In this document: piece after piece, positions 50,502 through 59,366 of the stretch
Numbering within the stretch: position 1 is the stretch's first letter
Layout of the letters: every line of letters starts with the position of its first letter
Source of the DNA: SG8-41 sp035456985
GTDB lineage: Bacteria > Pseudomonadota > Gammaproteobacteria > Burkholderiales > SG8-41
DNA length: 64,000 nucleotides
Assembly (NCBI GenBank): GCA_035456985.1
Contig: DATICE010000162.1
Coordinates: 1-64,000 of the forward strand
Direction: 5' to 3'
Made by a program: the position numbers and the translations under genes
The notes under the pieces: generated by a model
The model's input: the letters and a program-made list of their open reading frames with translations, nothing else
What the model was told of the DNA's origin: nothing
Databases searched by the model: none

Positions 50502-52637
50502 CTAGTGCTCGATTCCCTGCTGCTGCAGCAGCACGAGCGAGCGTCCCTTGAGGGGATACACGCTTGCGCCGTCGTGCACGCCGCCGCGGGCGAGGCCGTC
50601 CCCCTGCGTCGTGTCGAGCACGACGAGCCAGCGCACGCCCTCGGTGTGGTTGGGCAGCGTGAACGCAATTTCCTCGTGGTGCGCGTTGAAGAGCAGCAGG
50701 AACACGGCATCGCGGATCGGGCGGCCCCGCCTGTCGGTCTCGGTAAGGCCTTCGCCGCTCAGGAGCACCCCGAGCGAGCGCGCGTGGTGGTGTTGCCATT
50801 CCTCATCGCTCATCTCGGCGCCGTCGGGCTTCAGCCACATGATGTCCTTGATGCCGGAGCCGCGGATCGGCCGGCCCTCGAAGAAGCGGCGCCGCCGGAA
50901 CACCGGATGTTCGCGGCGCAGCCGGATCAAGCGCCGGGTGAACTCGAGGAGCTTGCGCCGGTCCTCCGTCAGGCTCCAGTCCACCCAGGAGACGTCGTTG
51001 TCCTGACAGTAGGCATTGTTGTTGCCGCGCTGCGTGCGGCCGATTTCGTCTCCGGCCGTGAGCATGGGCACGCCCTGAGAGAGCAATAGCGTGGCGAGAA
51101 AGTTGCGCTTGCGCTGCGCGCGCAGAGCGTTGATCGCCGGGTCTTCCGTTTCGCCTTCCACACCCGAGTTCCATGACAGGTTGTTGTCGTGCCCGTCGCG
51201 GTTGTCTTCGAGGTTCGCCTCATTATGCTTCGCGTCGTAGCTGACGAGGTCGCGCAGGGTAAAGCCGTCGTGCGCGGTGATGAAATTTATGCTCGCGTGC
51301 GGCCGGCGCCCGCCGCTTTCGTAGAGATCGCTCGAGCCCGTCAGCCGGCGCGCAAACTCCCCGATCACGCCGCCATCGCCTTTCCAGTACGCGCGCATCG
51401 CGTCGCGGTATTTGTCGTTCCACTCCGTCCAGCCGCCCGGGAAGTTGCCGACCTGGTAGCCGCCCTCCCCCAGGTCCCACGGCTCGGCGATCAACTTCAC
51501 CTGCGAAAGCACAGGGTCCTGGCGCACGATGTCAAAGAACGCGCCGAGGCGGTCCACTTCGTGCAGCTCGCGCGCGAGCGTGGAGGCGAGATCGAACCGG
51601 AATCCGTCCACGTGCATCTCGCTCACCCAGTAGCGCAGCGAATCCATGATGAGCTGCAGCACCCGCGGATGCACCAGGTTGAGCGTGTTGCCGCAGCCGG
51701 TGTAGTCCATGTAATGGCGGCTCTCACCGGATTTCAGCCGGTAATAGGACGCATTGTCCACGCCCCGGAAGCACAGCGTCGGCCCCAGCTGATCGCCCTC
51801 GCCGGTGTGGTTGTAGACGACGTCGAGCACGACCTCGATGCCCGCGGAATGCAGCGCCTTGACCATGGACTTGAACTCCGACACCGGCCGCTCCCCGCCG
51901 TAGCGGTTGTCCGGGGCGAAATAGCCGATCGAGTTGTAGCCCCAGTAGTTGCGCAGCCCCTTTTGCACGAGGTGACGATCGTCGATGAACGCGTGCACCG
52001 GCATCAGTTCCACCGTCGTGACGCCGAGCCGCCTCAAGTACTCGATCACAGGGGATGACGCGAGGCCCGCGTAGGTGCCCCGCAGCTGCGGCGGGACATC
52101 CGGATGCTGCATCGTGAAGCCTTTCACGTGCAGCTCGTAGATCACGGTCTCGTGCCACGGGACGTCGGGACGCCGGTCGTCGCCCCAGGTGAATGCCGGA
52201 TCGACGATGCGGCACTTGGGCATGGCCTGCGCCGAGTCCCGGCGGTCGAACGAGAGGTCGGCGCGCGGATGTCCGACGCGGTAGCCGAAGCACGCATCGC
52301 TCCAGCTGACCGAGCCCGTCAGCGATCTTGCATAGGGATCGAGCAGCAGTTTGTGGGGGTTGAAGCGGTGCCCCTCTTCCGGCCGGTACGGCCCGTGGAC
52401 GCGGTAGCCGTAGAGCATGCCCGGCCGCGCCTCCGGCAGATAGCAGTGCCAGACCTGGTCGGTACGCTCCGGCATGGTGATGCGCTGCAGCTCGCGGCGG
52501 CCGCGCTCGTCGAAGATGCAGAGCTCGACCTTCTCCGCATGCTCGGAGAACAGCGCGAAATTGACGCCTTCGCCGTCCCACGTGGTGCCGCGCGGGTACG
52601 GCGTTCCGGGCCACACGCTTGAGATCGGCGCGCTCAT
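50502..52637 (-). CDS. glgX: Glycogen debranching enzyme (isoamylase type)
   Basis: 711 residues. The opening PGTPYPRGTTWDGEGVNFAL and the CBM48 part lead to the GH13 barrel: VVYNHTGEGDQLGPTLCF, the nucleophile Asp in VDGFRFDLASTL, Glu in LIAEPWDLGEGGYQVGNFP and Asp in ITAHDGFTLRDLV. GlgX removes the alpha-1,6-linked short branches left by glucan phosphorylase. The phosphorylase gene ends 22 bp away in the opposite direction, so the two form a functional pair without sharing a transcript. Confidence 0.96.
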   Translation of the reverse strand: MSAPISSVWPGTPYPRGTTWDGEGVNFALFSEHAEKVELCIFDERGRRELQRITMPERTDQVWHCYLPEARPGMLYGYRVHGPYRPEEGHRFNPHKLLLDPYARSLTGSVSWSDACFGYRVGHPRADLSFDRRDSAQAMPKCRIVDPAFTWGDDRRPDVPWHETVIYELHVKGFTMQHPDVPPQLRGTYAGLASSPVIEYLRRLGVTTVELMPVHAFIDDRHLVQKGLRNYWGYNSIGYFAPDNRYGGERPVSEFKSMVKALHSAGIEVVLDVVYNHTGEGDQLGPTLCFRGVDNASYYRLKSGESRHYMDYTGCGNTLNLVHPRVLQLIMDSLRYWVSEMHVDGFRFDLASTLARELHEVDRLGAFFDIVRQDPVLSQVKLIAEPWDLGEGGYQVGNFPGGWTEWNDKYRDAMRAYWKGDGGVIGEFARRLTGSSDLYESGGRRPHASINFITAHDGFTLRDLVSYDAKHNEANLEDNRDGHDNNLSWNSGVEGETEDPAINALRAQRKRNFLATLLLSQGVPMLTAGDEIGRTQRGNNNAYCQDNDVSWVDWSLTEDRRKLLEFTRRLIRLRREHPVFRRRRFFEGRPIRGSGIKDIMWLKPDGAEMSDEEWQHHHARSLGVLLSGEGLTETDRRGRPIRDAVFLLLFNAHHEEIAFTLPNHTEGVRWLVVLDTTQGDGLARGGVHDGASVYPLKGRSLVLLQQQGIEH

Positions 52638-52726
52638 CTCCGCCCGGCGTTGGCGCGATGCGACGGCAACCCACGCAACGCGTCGCCGGCGTGGATCGCG
52701 CTTTGCGGCAACGGATCCAGCCCGGA

Positions 52727-53209
52727 TTATTTCTTACGGGCAGCCGCGCGCAGCCGGCGGCTGGCCTGCGAGATCGACCGCTCTGCCTGCGTGACCGCCT
52801 GCCGTCCGGCCTTGACGGCACGCTTCCAGCCCGCCGCGCCGCGTGCCCCGGCCGCGGCGCTTGCGGCGCGCGCCGTCGCGACCGCCGTCTGCGCCGCCTT
52901 GTGCGCGGTCGACTGCAGCGCCTGAAATTCGTGCGATTGCCCGAAGGCCCGGGCATGGCCACCACCTGACCGCCAGGCGGACTTGATCAGTCCAGTCGCA
53001 GCTGTTGCCGCCTTGCCGAGCGCCTTCACTGCCTGGCGAGCGCGCAACATCGCGCGCCGCGCTTCGGCGCTCGCCGCCACCTCGCTTGCTGCCTGCCGCG
53101 CTTCGCGCGCCGCTTTTTGCGCCGCGGCACCCGCGCTGCGGGCTGCCGTCCGGTAAACCCTGCTGCGATTTCTGCCGGTTGTTCCCGAAGCCCCTGATCG
53201 CGATGCCAT
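52727..53209 (-). CDS. Basic Ala/Lys/Arg-rich low-complexity protein
   Basis: 160 residues from ATG 53209 with AGGAGGGTAT before it. I do not recognise a family. The composition is dominated by Ala, Arg, Lys, Ser and Gly, with hardly any acidic residues, so it is strongly basic. Stretches such as AAQKAAREARQAASEVAASA and ALQSTAHKAAQTAVATARAA are helix-forming, and the end is RRLRAAARKK. This recalls histone H1-like or AlgP-type nucleoid proteins or phasin-like tails; a DNA-binding or granule role is possible but unproved. An FNR-type box lies upstream of it. Confidence 0.7.
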   Translation of the reverse strand: MASRSGASGTTGRNRSRVYRTAARSAGAAAQKAAREARQAASEVAASAEARRAMLRARQAVKALGKAATAATGLIKSAWRSGGGHARAFGQSHEFQALQSTAHKAAQTAVATARAASAAAGARGAAGWKRAVKAGRQAVTQAERSISQASRRLRAAARKK

Positions 53210-53249
53210 ATACCCTCCTGTGTGTGCGGTACCGTTCCCGAGCACCGTC

Positions 53250-53290
53250 ATTATTGCCTCATCGTCATACCGGACGTTGATCTGCGTCAA
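53250..53290 (-). promoter_or_regulatory. FNR/ANR-type box with class II promoter spacing
   Basis: TTGATCTGCGTCAA (53277-53290) matches TTGAT-N4-ATCAA at nine of ten defined bases. On the - strand an AATAAT hexamer (53250-53255) would give a start near 53243, placing the box centre about 41 bases upstream, the spacing at which FNR-type activators work. The gene controlled would be the basic Ala/Lys-rich protein starting at 53209. Confidence 0.55.
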
Positions 53291-53303
53291 GCCGCGACCG
53301 GCG

Positions 53304-53984
53304 TCACTTGCCCCCATCGCGGTGCCGCGGCCACCAGCGCTCGAGGAGTCCCGCGGCCCAATCGCGCCCGCCGATGCCGAACGCGAGCGCCAGCGCGAGC
53401 ACGATACCACCGAGGATGATGAGGAAGCTGTGCCGGATGGTCGCGCCGCCGATGCCCATCTGCTCGAGCGCAATCAGCACCACGAAAACGATGATCGCGT
53501 ATTGCGCGATCCTGCCGAGCAGATCGCCATCCTGGATACCCACGTTCCTGCAGTAGGTGACCACCGTCCCCCCGATGAAGGCCGCGAAGTAGGCGCCGAA
53601 CGCGAGAATCACCAGCGCGACGAGAACCTTCGGCACGAAGACCACGACCTGGCCAAGCAGATCCGTGATGTAGGTGAGCCCGAGGCTGTTGCACGCGATG
53701 ACGAGCGCCGCAAAGATCACGAGCCAGTACACGAGCACGCCGAAAATATCGGTGGTGTCCTGCTCGATGCCCCCCTGCTTCAGGAACCCGTCCATGCCGG
53801 CGCGCTCGGTCAGCACGTTGAAATTGATCGCGCGCAGGGCTTTGACGACGGCGAATTTGATGACTTTCCCCGCCAGCCATCCGGCGATGAGCACCGCGAC
53901 CGCAAGCGCGAGCCGCGGGAGAAACGCCCCGACCTGTTGGAGAAATGCACGCACCGGCTCGAGATACACGTTGACACTTTCCAT
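53304..53984 (-). CDS. Channel-like membrane protein with conserved TM-helix repeats (CmpX-like)
   Basis: 226 residues; AGAGGAGG precedes ATG 53984. Five membrane segments: LPRLALAVAVLIAGWLAGKV, VLVYWLVIFAALVIACNSLG, VFVPKVLVALVILAFGAYFA, a fourth after GIQDGDLLGRIAQYAII and the last LIILGGIVLALALAFGIGG. The two repeats (LPRLALAVAVLIAGWLAGK and VPKVLVALVILAFGAYFAA) are the TM_helix repeat of CmpX-type proteins related to mechanosensitive channels, but the MscS beta domain is missing. It could sense membrane tension. It is located between the basic protein and treS-mak, and could share the transcript of either. Confidence 0.85.
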   Translation of the reverse strand: MESVNVYLEPVRAFLQQVGAFLPRLALAVAVLIAGWLAGKVIKFAVVKALRAINFNVLTERAGMDGFLKQGGIEQDTTDIFGVLVYWLVIFAALVIACNSLGLTYITDLLGQVVVFVPKVLVALVILAFGAYFAAFIGGTVVTYCRNVGIQDGDLLGRIAQYAIIVFVVLIALEQMGIGGATIRHSFLIILGGIVLALALAFGIGGRDWAAGLLERWWPRHRDGGK

Positions 53985-54019
53985 ATCAGCCTCCTCTTGC
54001 AGGGTTCATTGCGCTCCCC

Positions 54020-57000
54020 TTACGCCGCCGGTGCGGGCCGTATCAGCTCGTGGATCCCCTGCAGCGGAACATGGACCCAGCCCGGGCGATTGTTGATCTC
54101 GTAGCGCAGCTCGTAGAGCGCCTTTTCGAGCTCGAAGAGCTCGAGCAGCGGTCGCGCTTCGGCGAACGCGCCGTGGATTCCGGATTCGCGCGTCGCCTCC
54201 TCGTAGCCGTCGAGGAAGGACCGGCACGCGGCGTCGCGCCAGCCTAGCGCAAGCGCGGCGAGCCGATCGTGGTCCTGGGGAGCAGGCGTGACGGCGCGCA
54301 CCGCCGTCCAGCGCGCGTAGTCGAAGGAGCGCAGCATGCCGGCAACGTCCCGCAGCGGGGAGTGCTTCGCGCGGCGCTCGGTGAGCGGGCGCGCCGGCTC
54401 GCCCTCGAAATCGATGATCCGGAAATCATTCTTCGCGATCAGCACCTGGCCCAGATGGTAGTCGCCGTGATAGCGGATCTTGAGCGACCGGCCGGGGCTC
54501 GGCGCGCAGGATTCGATGCGCGCGACGAGCTGCTTGCGCTTTGCAAGCAGCTCCGTGGCGGCCTCGCGCGCAGGCAGCACAAGCTGGTTCAGGTTCTTCT
54601 CGAGAAGCTGCAGCGCTGTTACCGCCTCTTCCTGAACGCGCCGCTTCCAGCCCGCGACGTCCTCGGCGGTGACCGGTTCGGGATCGAACGCCGCCTCGCC
54701 GGAAGCCCGCGCGAAGGCCGCGTGCAGCTCGCCGGTGCGGATTCCCAGCACGCGGATGAGCGCGAGGTAGGCGCCGTGCACGTCGTGCGGCGGGGACTCG
54801 ACCGCCGCGCGCGGCTGGTCGAAGAAGCGCCCGAGGTAGTCGAGCGTGTAGGTCCAGCCGTCACCCTGGTTGGAAACGTAGGCCTCGAGCAGCCCCAGCG
54901 TCATGAGCGTCCCGTCCGCGGCAACGTACTCGATGGCGCCCGCGACCGGCACGCAGTTCGCGAACTGCGCCTGCTCGGTGAGGTAACGCCCGATCTCGAA
55001 CTCGGGATTGAGCCCCGGCTGGACGCGGCGATAGCCCTTGAGAAACAGCCGCTCGCCGAGCGTCACGACCGTGTTGCTGCTCTGGGCCTGCGGCCGCCCG
55101 ACCGGCAGGCTCTTGTAATCGTCGCCGGCCAGCGCCGCGAACGCGCCCGTCGGCGTAAAGCGGAACTTGCCCTGCGCGGTGGCAATTTCGCGCCCCGTGC
55201 CGATCGCCTCGACCACTGCGCGGCAGAATTCCTCGTCGGCGAGTGCGTCGGCAATGACTCCGATACGCGCCTGCTGGCGCGCCTTGGCGATGACCGCCGG
55301 CCCGAGCGCGCGCACGCGCTCCTCCTCGGCGTCCTCCCAGGCGAGCGACAGCGGCACGAAGTAGTTGTCGCCCTCGATTTCGAGCAGTGCCAGCATGCAG
55401 CTCGCACGCCCCGCCTCCCAGAGCGCCCATTCCGCGAGCTTCGCGCGCTTCACCGGCTCGCCCTTCGCCGCGTACCAGCGCTGCGCCTCGGTGTAGCGCG
55501 CCAGCACCTCGATCTCGAAGTGGTCGCGTGTCTTCAGTGCCATGCCGATGCGCCACGGCACCACGCGATCGCGGAAAAAGCTCGACCAGCCATCGAACAG
55601 CACCACCGTCGGCCGCTCCTCGGCGGGCACCACCTGCGCGTGCCAGTCCGGCGCGTCGACGTCGGTGGCAAGGCGGAACCAGTAAAAGCTGCAGGACGGC
55701 AGCGTCAGCAGGTAGAAGCGATCGCCGATCGGTGGAAACGGCGTGCGGCCAAGCATTTCTACCGGAATGCGGCCGCTGTACCGCTTGAGGTCGAGCTCGA
55801 CGGGCTGCGCCGAGCGCCCCAGGTTCGCCACGCACAGGATCGCCTCCTCGCCGTACTCCCGGACGTAGGCGAGCACCTTGAGGTTGCCGGGCTTGAGGAA
55901 GGTCAGCTTGCCGCGGCCGAAGGCGTGGCTCGTGTTCCGGACCGCAAGCAGCCGTCGCATCCAGTTGAGGAGCGAATTCGGCTCCCGCGACTGGGCCTCG
56001 ACATTGACGGCTTCGTAGCCGTAGATCGCATCCATGATCGGCGGCAGGTAGAGCAGCTGGGGGTCGGCGCGCGAGAACCCCGCATTGCGGTCCGGGCTCC
56101 ACTGCATCGGCGTCCGCACGCCGTTGCGATCGCCCAGATAGATGTTGTCGCCCATGCCGATCTCGTCGCCGTAATAGATGATGGGCGCGCCGGGCATCGA
56201 GAGCAGCAGGCTGTTCATGAGCTTGATGCGGTCGGAATCGTTCTCGAACAAAGGCGCCAGCCGGCGGCGGATGCCAAGGTTGATCCGCGCGCGCGGGTCG
56301 GCGGCATACATCCGGTACATGTAGTCGCGTTCCTTGTTGGTCACCATCTCGAGGGTCAGCTCGTCGTGGTTCCTGAGGAAGATCGCCCACTGGCAGGACT
56401 CCGGGATCTCCGGGGTCTGCTGCATGATCTCGACCACCGGGTGGCGGTCCTCCTGCGCGATCGCCATGTACATCCGGGGCATCAGCGGAAAGTGATAGGC
56501 CATGTGGCACTCGTCGGCCTCGCCGAAGTACTCGCGCACGTCCTCGGGCCACTGGTTGGCCTCGGCGAGCAGTAGCTTTCCGGGATAACGGGCGTCGAGC
56601 TCGGCCCGGATCTTCTTGATCACCGCGTGCGTCTCGGGGAGGTTCTCGTTCGAGGTGCCTTCGCGCTCGACGAGGTAGGGTATCGCGTCGAGGCGGAACC
56701 CGTCGACGCCAATCTCGCACCAGTACTCCATGACTTTCAGCACGGCTTCGAGCACCTTCGGGTTGTCGAAGTTGAGGTCCGGCTGATGGCTGAAGAAGCG
56801 GTGCCAGAAGTACTGCTTGGCCACCGGATCCCACGTCCAGTTCGATGTCTCAGTGTCGGTGAAAATGATGCGCGTGCCCTGGTACAACTTCTCGTCGTCG
56901 CTCCAGACGTAGAAGTCGCGCTCAGGCGAGCCCTTGGGAGCGCGCCGCGCCGCCTGGAACCACGGGTGTGCGTCGGAGGTGTGGTTGACGATGAGTTCCG

Positions 57001-57340
57001 TAATGACCCGCAGGCCACGCTTGTGCGCCTCCTCCACGAAGTGCCGGAAATCCTCCGTCGTGCCGTACTGCGGGTGCACACCGTGGTAGTCGGAAACGTC
57101 GTAGCCGTCGTCCTTCAACGGCGAGGGGTAGAAAGGCAGCAGCCATAGCGTGTTGACCCCGAGCTGCTGGACGTAATCGAGTTTCTCGGACAGGCCCCGG
57201 AAGTCGCCGAGGCCGTCCCGGTTCGAGTCGAAGAAGGCCTTGACGTGCAGCTGGTAGATGACGGCGTCCTTGTACCAGAGCGGATCGTCGGCCGCGCCGG
57301 TCGCTGCGGCGGGCGGGCTCTGGGTCGTGGGCAGGTCCAT
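54020..57340 (-). CDS. treS: Fused trehalose synthase / maltokinase (TreS-Mak)
   Basis: 1106 residues. Residues 1 to about 565 are GH13 trehalose synthase: WYKDAVIYQLHVKAFFDSN, Asp218 in GFRLDAIPYL, Glu260 in LLLAEANQWPED and Asp326 in FLRNHDELTLEM. Residues about 600-1106 are maltokinase: catalytic HGD at 958-960 in RYHGDYHLGQVL and DFE in FRIIDFEGEP. TreS interconverts trehalose and maltose, and Mak phosphorylates maltose to maltose 1-phosphate. The fused form is widespread in proteobacteria with a GlgE pathway. The glgE gene is 16 bp upstream on the same strand, so the three steps are made together. Confidence 0.96.
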   Translation of the reverse strand: MDLPTTQSPPAAATGAADDPLWYKDAVIYQLHVKAFFDSNRDGLGDFRGLSEKLDYVQQLGVNTLWLLPFYPSPLKDDGYDVSDYHGVHPQYGTTEDFRHFVEEAHKRGLRVITELIVNHTSDAHPWFQAARRAPKGSPERDFYVWSDDEKLYQGTRIIFTDTETSNWTWDPVAKQYFWHRFFSHQPDLNFDNPKVLEAVLKVMEYWCEIGVDGFRLDAIPYLVEREGTSNENLPETHAVIKKIRAELDARYPGKLLLAEANQWPEDVREYFGEADECHMAYHFPLMPRMYMAIAQEDRHPVVEIMQQTPEIPESCQWAIFLRNHDELTLEMVTNKERDYMYRMYAADPRARINLGIRRRLAPLFENDSDRIKLMNSLLLSMPGAPIIYYGDEIGMGDNIYLGDRNGVRTPMQWSPDRNAGFSRADPQLLYLPPIMDAIYGYEAVNVEAQSREPNSLLNWMRRLLAVRNTSHAFGRGKLTFLKPGNLKVLAYVREYGEEAILCVANLGRSAQPVELDLKRYSGRIPVEMLGRTPFPPIGDRFYLLTLPSCSFYWFRLATDVDAPDWHAQVVPAEERPTVVLFDGWSSFFRDRVVPWRIGMALKTRDHFEIEVLARYTEAQRWYAAKGEPVKRAKLAEWALWEAGRASCMLALLEIEGDNYFVPLSLAWEDAEEERVRALGPAVIAKARQQARIGVIADALADEEFCRAVVEAIGTGREIATAQGKFRFTPTGAFAALAGDDYKSLPVGRPQAQSSNTVVTLGERLFLKGYRRVQPGLNPEFEIGRYLTEQAQFANCVPVAGAIEYVAADGTLMTLGLLEAYVSNQGDGWTYTLDYLGRFFDQPRAAVESPPHDVHGAYLALIRVLGIRTGELHAAFARASGEAAFDPEPVTAEDVAGWKRRVQEEAVTALQLLEKNLNQLVLPAREAATELLAKRKQLVARIESCAPSPGRSLKIRYHGDYHLGQVLIAKNDFRIIDFEGEPARPLTERRAKHSPLRDVAGMLRSFDYARWTAVRAVTPAPQDHDRLAALALGWRDAACRSFLDGYEEATRESGIHGAFAEARPLLELFELEKALYELRYEINNRPGWVHVPLQGIHELIRPAPAA

Positions 57341-57356
57341 TACGGCGCTCTCGCGG

Positions 57357-59366
57357 TCACAAGAAGTAGTCGAAATCCTGCTCGTGATGCACGCGCCGGC
57401 GGACGTGGAATATGTGCGCCGGCACCCGCGCAGGGTCGAGCCGCACGAAATTGCGCGCCCCCGACCACAAGTAGTGCGCGCCGGTCAGGAGATCGTGCAT
57501 CTGGTACTGTGTTCCTGGTTCGATACCGAGAGCCTCGACGTCGAGGTTCACCCAGCCCGCGTGGGCGTTGTGCGGGTCGAGGTTCACGACGCAGACTACG
57601 GCATTGGCGAAGTCTTCGGTGGTCTTTGCATAGGCGATCATCTGCTCGTTGTCCGTATCGAAAAATCGCAGCCGCCAGTCGGCATGGAGCGCGGGATTCT
57701 CGCGCCGGATGCGGTTCACCCGCGCGATGAAGGGCCGCAGGCTGTCGGCGCGGTCGAGGTCCCAGTGGCGCAACTGGTATTTCTCCGAATCGCGGTATTC
57801 CTCGCTCCCCGGGTCGCGGGCGGCGTGCTCCATCAGCTCGTAGGCCGGACCATAGATACCGTAGCTCGCCCCCAGCGTCGCCGCAAGCACGAGGCGTGCC
57901 ATGAATGCCGGCCGCCCGCCGTACTGCAGCGCTTCGGTGAGGATATCCGGGGTGTTCGGCCAGAGGTTGGGCCGGTAGTATTCGCGCCCCGGGCCATGTG
58001 CGAGCTCCGTGAAATACTCGGTCAACTCCCGCTTGGTGTTGCGCCAGGCGAAGTAGGTGTAGGACTGGGTGAAACCGAGCTTGGCGAGCCGGTGCATCAC
58101 CTTCGGGCGGGTGAAGGCCTCGGCAAGGAAGATCACATCGGGATGGTCACGGCGGATCTCGGCAATCGCCCACTCCCAGAACGCGAACGCCTTGGTGTGG
58201 GGGTTGTCCACGCGCAAGATGCGCACCCCCTCGCCGATCCAGAAATCGATGACGCTTTTCAGCTCCGCCCACAGGCCGCGCCAGTCTTCCGACTCGAAGT
58301 TGAACGGATAGATGTCCTGGTACTTCTTGGGCGGGTTCTCCGCATACTGGATGCTCCCGTCCGGGCGCCGGCGGAACCACTCGGGATGGCTCTTCACGTA
58401 CGGGTGGTCCGGCGCGCACTGGAAGGCGATGTCGAGCGCGATCTCGATGCCGAGCCGCTGCGCGGCCGCCACCAGGCTGCGGAATTCCGCTGGTGTGCCG
58501 AGCTGAGAGTGGATCGCCTTGTGGCCGCCTTCGGACGCTCCGATCGCCCACGGGCTGCCGACGTCGTCCGCCGCGGCGGCGAGGGCGTTGTTCTTGCCCT
58601 TGCGCTTCTCGCGCCCGACCGGGTGGATGGGCGGCAGGTAGAGCACGTCAAAGCCGAGTTCGGCGACGTAGGCGAGGCGCTTCTCCACGTCCTTGAACGT
58701 GCCATGGCGGCCCGGGCTTTCGGACGCGGAGCGCGGGAAGAGCTCATACCACGACGAAAAGCGGGCGCGTTCGCGATCCACGATCAGCGGCAGCTCCACC
58801 GGCCACTGGGTGGAAGACGCGCGGTTCGGGTAGCGCATCGCGATCTCTGCCATCGTGCTGTCGAGACCCGCCGTTCGTATCGCGTCCACCCCCTGCGCCG
58901 CGCGCAGCCGCTTGGCCCACTCCTTCAGGCGTCTTGCGTCCTCGCCGGGCGCGCGGCCGGCGGCTTCCTCGATCAGGCCGGCCCCAACCTCTGCTGCAAT
59001 CCGGAGGTCGGCTGCGTCCTCCCGGCGCGAGAATTCATCGCGCCACGAGTGGAAGTGATCGACCCATGCGACCACGGTGTAGCGATAGCGGCCGATCGCT
59101 CCGGCGGAAAAGCTCGCGCGCCAGACGTCGTTGCCGAGCGGGGCCATCTCGACCTCGCTCCATTGCGCCGCGTCCTCCGCGCGCCAGCGCAGCATGACGC
59201 GCAGGAGGTCGTGGCCGTCGGTAAAGCAATGGGCTTCGACGTCGACGCGTTCGCCCGCGACCCGCTTTACCGCGTAGCGCCCACCGTCCACTGCGGGCTG
59301 GACCGCGTCGATCACAGCCCGAATCCGCCCGTCCGGGGCGGCGGGCGGCAGGCGCACGTCAGTCAT
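57357..59366 (-). CDS. glgE: Alpha-1,4-glucan:maltose-1-phosphate maltosyltransferase
   Basis: 669 residues, the usual GlgE length. An N-terminal beta domain (about 1-110), a helical insertion, and the GH13_3 barrel: DVLYLPPIHPVGREKRKGKN, nucleophile Asp387 in ILRVDNPHTKAFAFWEW and acid Glu416 in FLAEAFTRPK. SWYELFPRS is the family hallmark near residue 205. It transfers maltosyl units from maltose 1-phosphate to alpha-1,4-glucan. The start overlaps the end of glgB by 8 bp, indicating coupling with branching. Confidence 0.97.
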   Translation of the reverse strand: MTDVRLPPAAPDGRIRAVIDAVQPAVDGGRYAVKRVAGERVDVEAHCFTDGHDLLRVMLRWRAEDAAQWSEVEMAPLGNDVWRASFSAGAIGRYRYTVVAWVDHFHSWRDEFSRREDAADLRIAAEVGAGLIEEAAGRAPGEDARRLKEWAKRLRAAQGVDAIRTAGLDSTMAEIAMRYPNRASSTQWPVELPLIVDRERARFSSWYELFPRSASESPGRHGTFKDVEKRLAYVAELGFDVLYLPPIHPVGREKRKGKNNALAAAADDVGSPWAIGASEGGHKAIHSQLGTPAEFRSLVAAAQRLGIEIALDIAFQCAPDHPYVKSHPEWFRRRPDGSIQYAENPPKKYQDIYPFNFESEDWRGLWAELKSVIDFWIGEGVRILRVDNPHTKAFAFWEWAIAEIRRDHPDVIFLAEAFTRPKVMHRLAKLGFTQSYTYFAWRNTKRELTEYFTELAHGPGREYYRPNLWPNTPDILTEALQYGGRPAFMARLVLAATLGASYGIYGPAYELMEHAARDPGSEEYRDSEKYQLRHWDLDRADSLRPFIARVNRIRRENPALHADWRLRFFDTDNEQMIAYAKTTEDFANAVVCVVNLDPHNAHAGWVNLDVEALGIEPGTQYQMHDLLTGAHYLWSGARNFVRLDPARVPAHIFHVRRRVHHEQDFDYFL

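Noticed and set aside
48689..50710. Open frame of about 673 codons on the - strand
   Set aside because: Antisense to the glucan phosphorylase, whose catalytic motifs are clear on the + strand.
54269..56575. Open frame of about 768 codons on the + strand
   Set aside because: It lies wholly opposite the TreS-maltokinase gene and encodes a compositionally odd protein with no domain.
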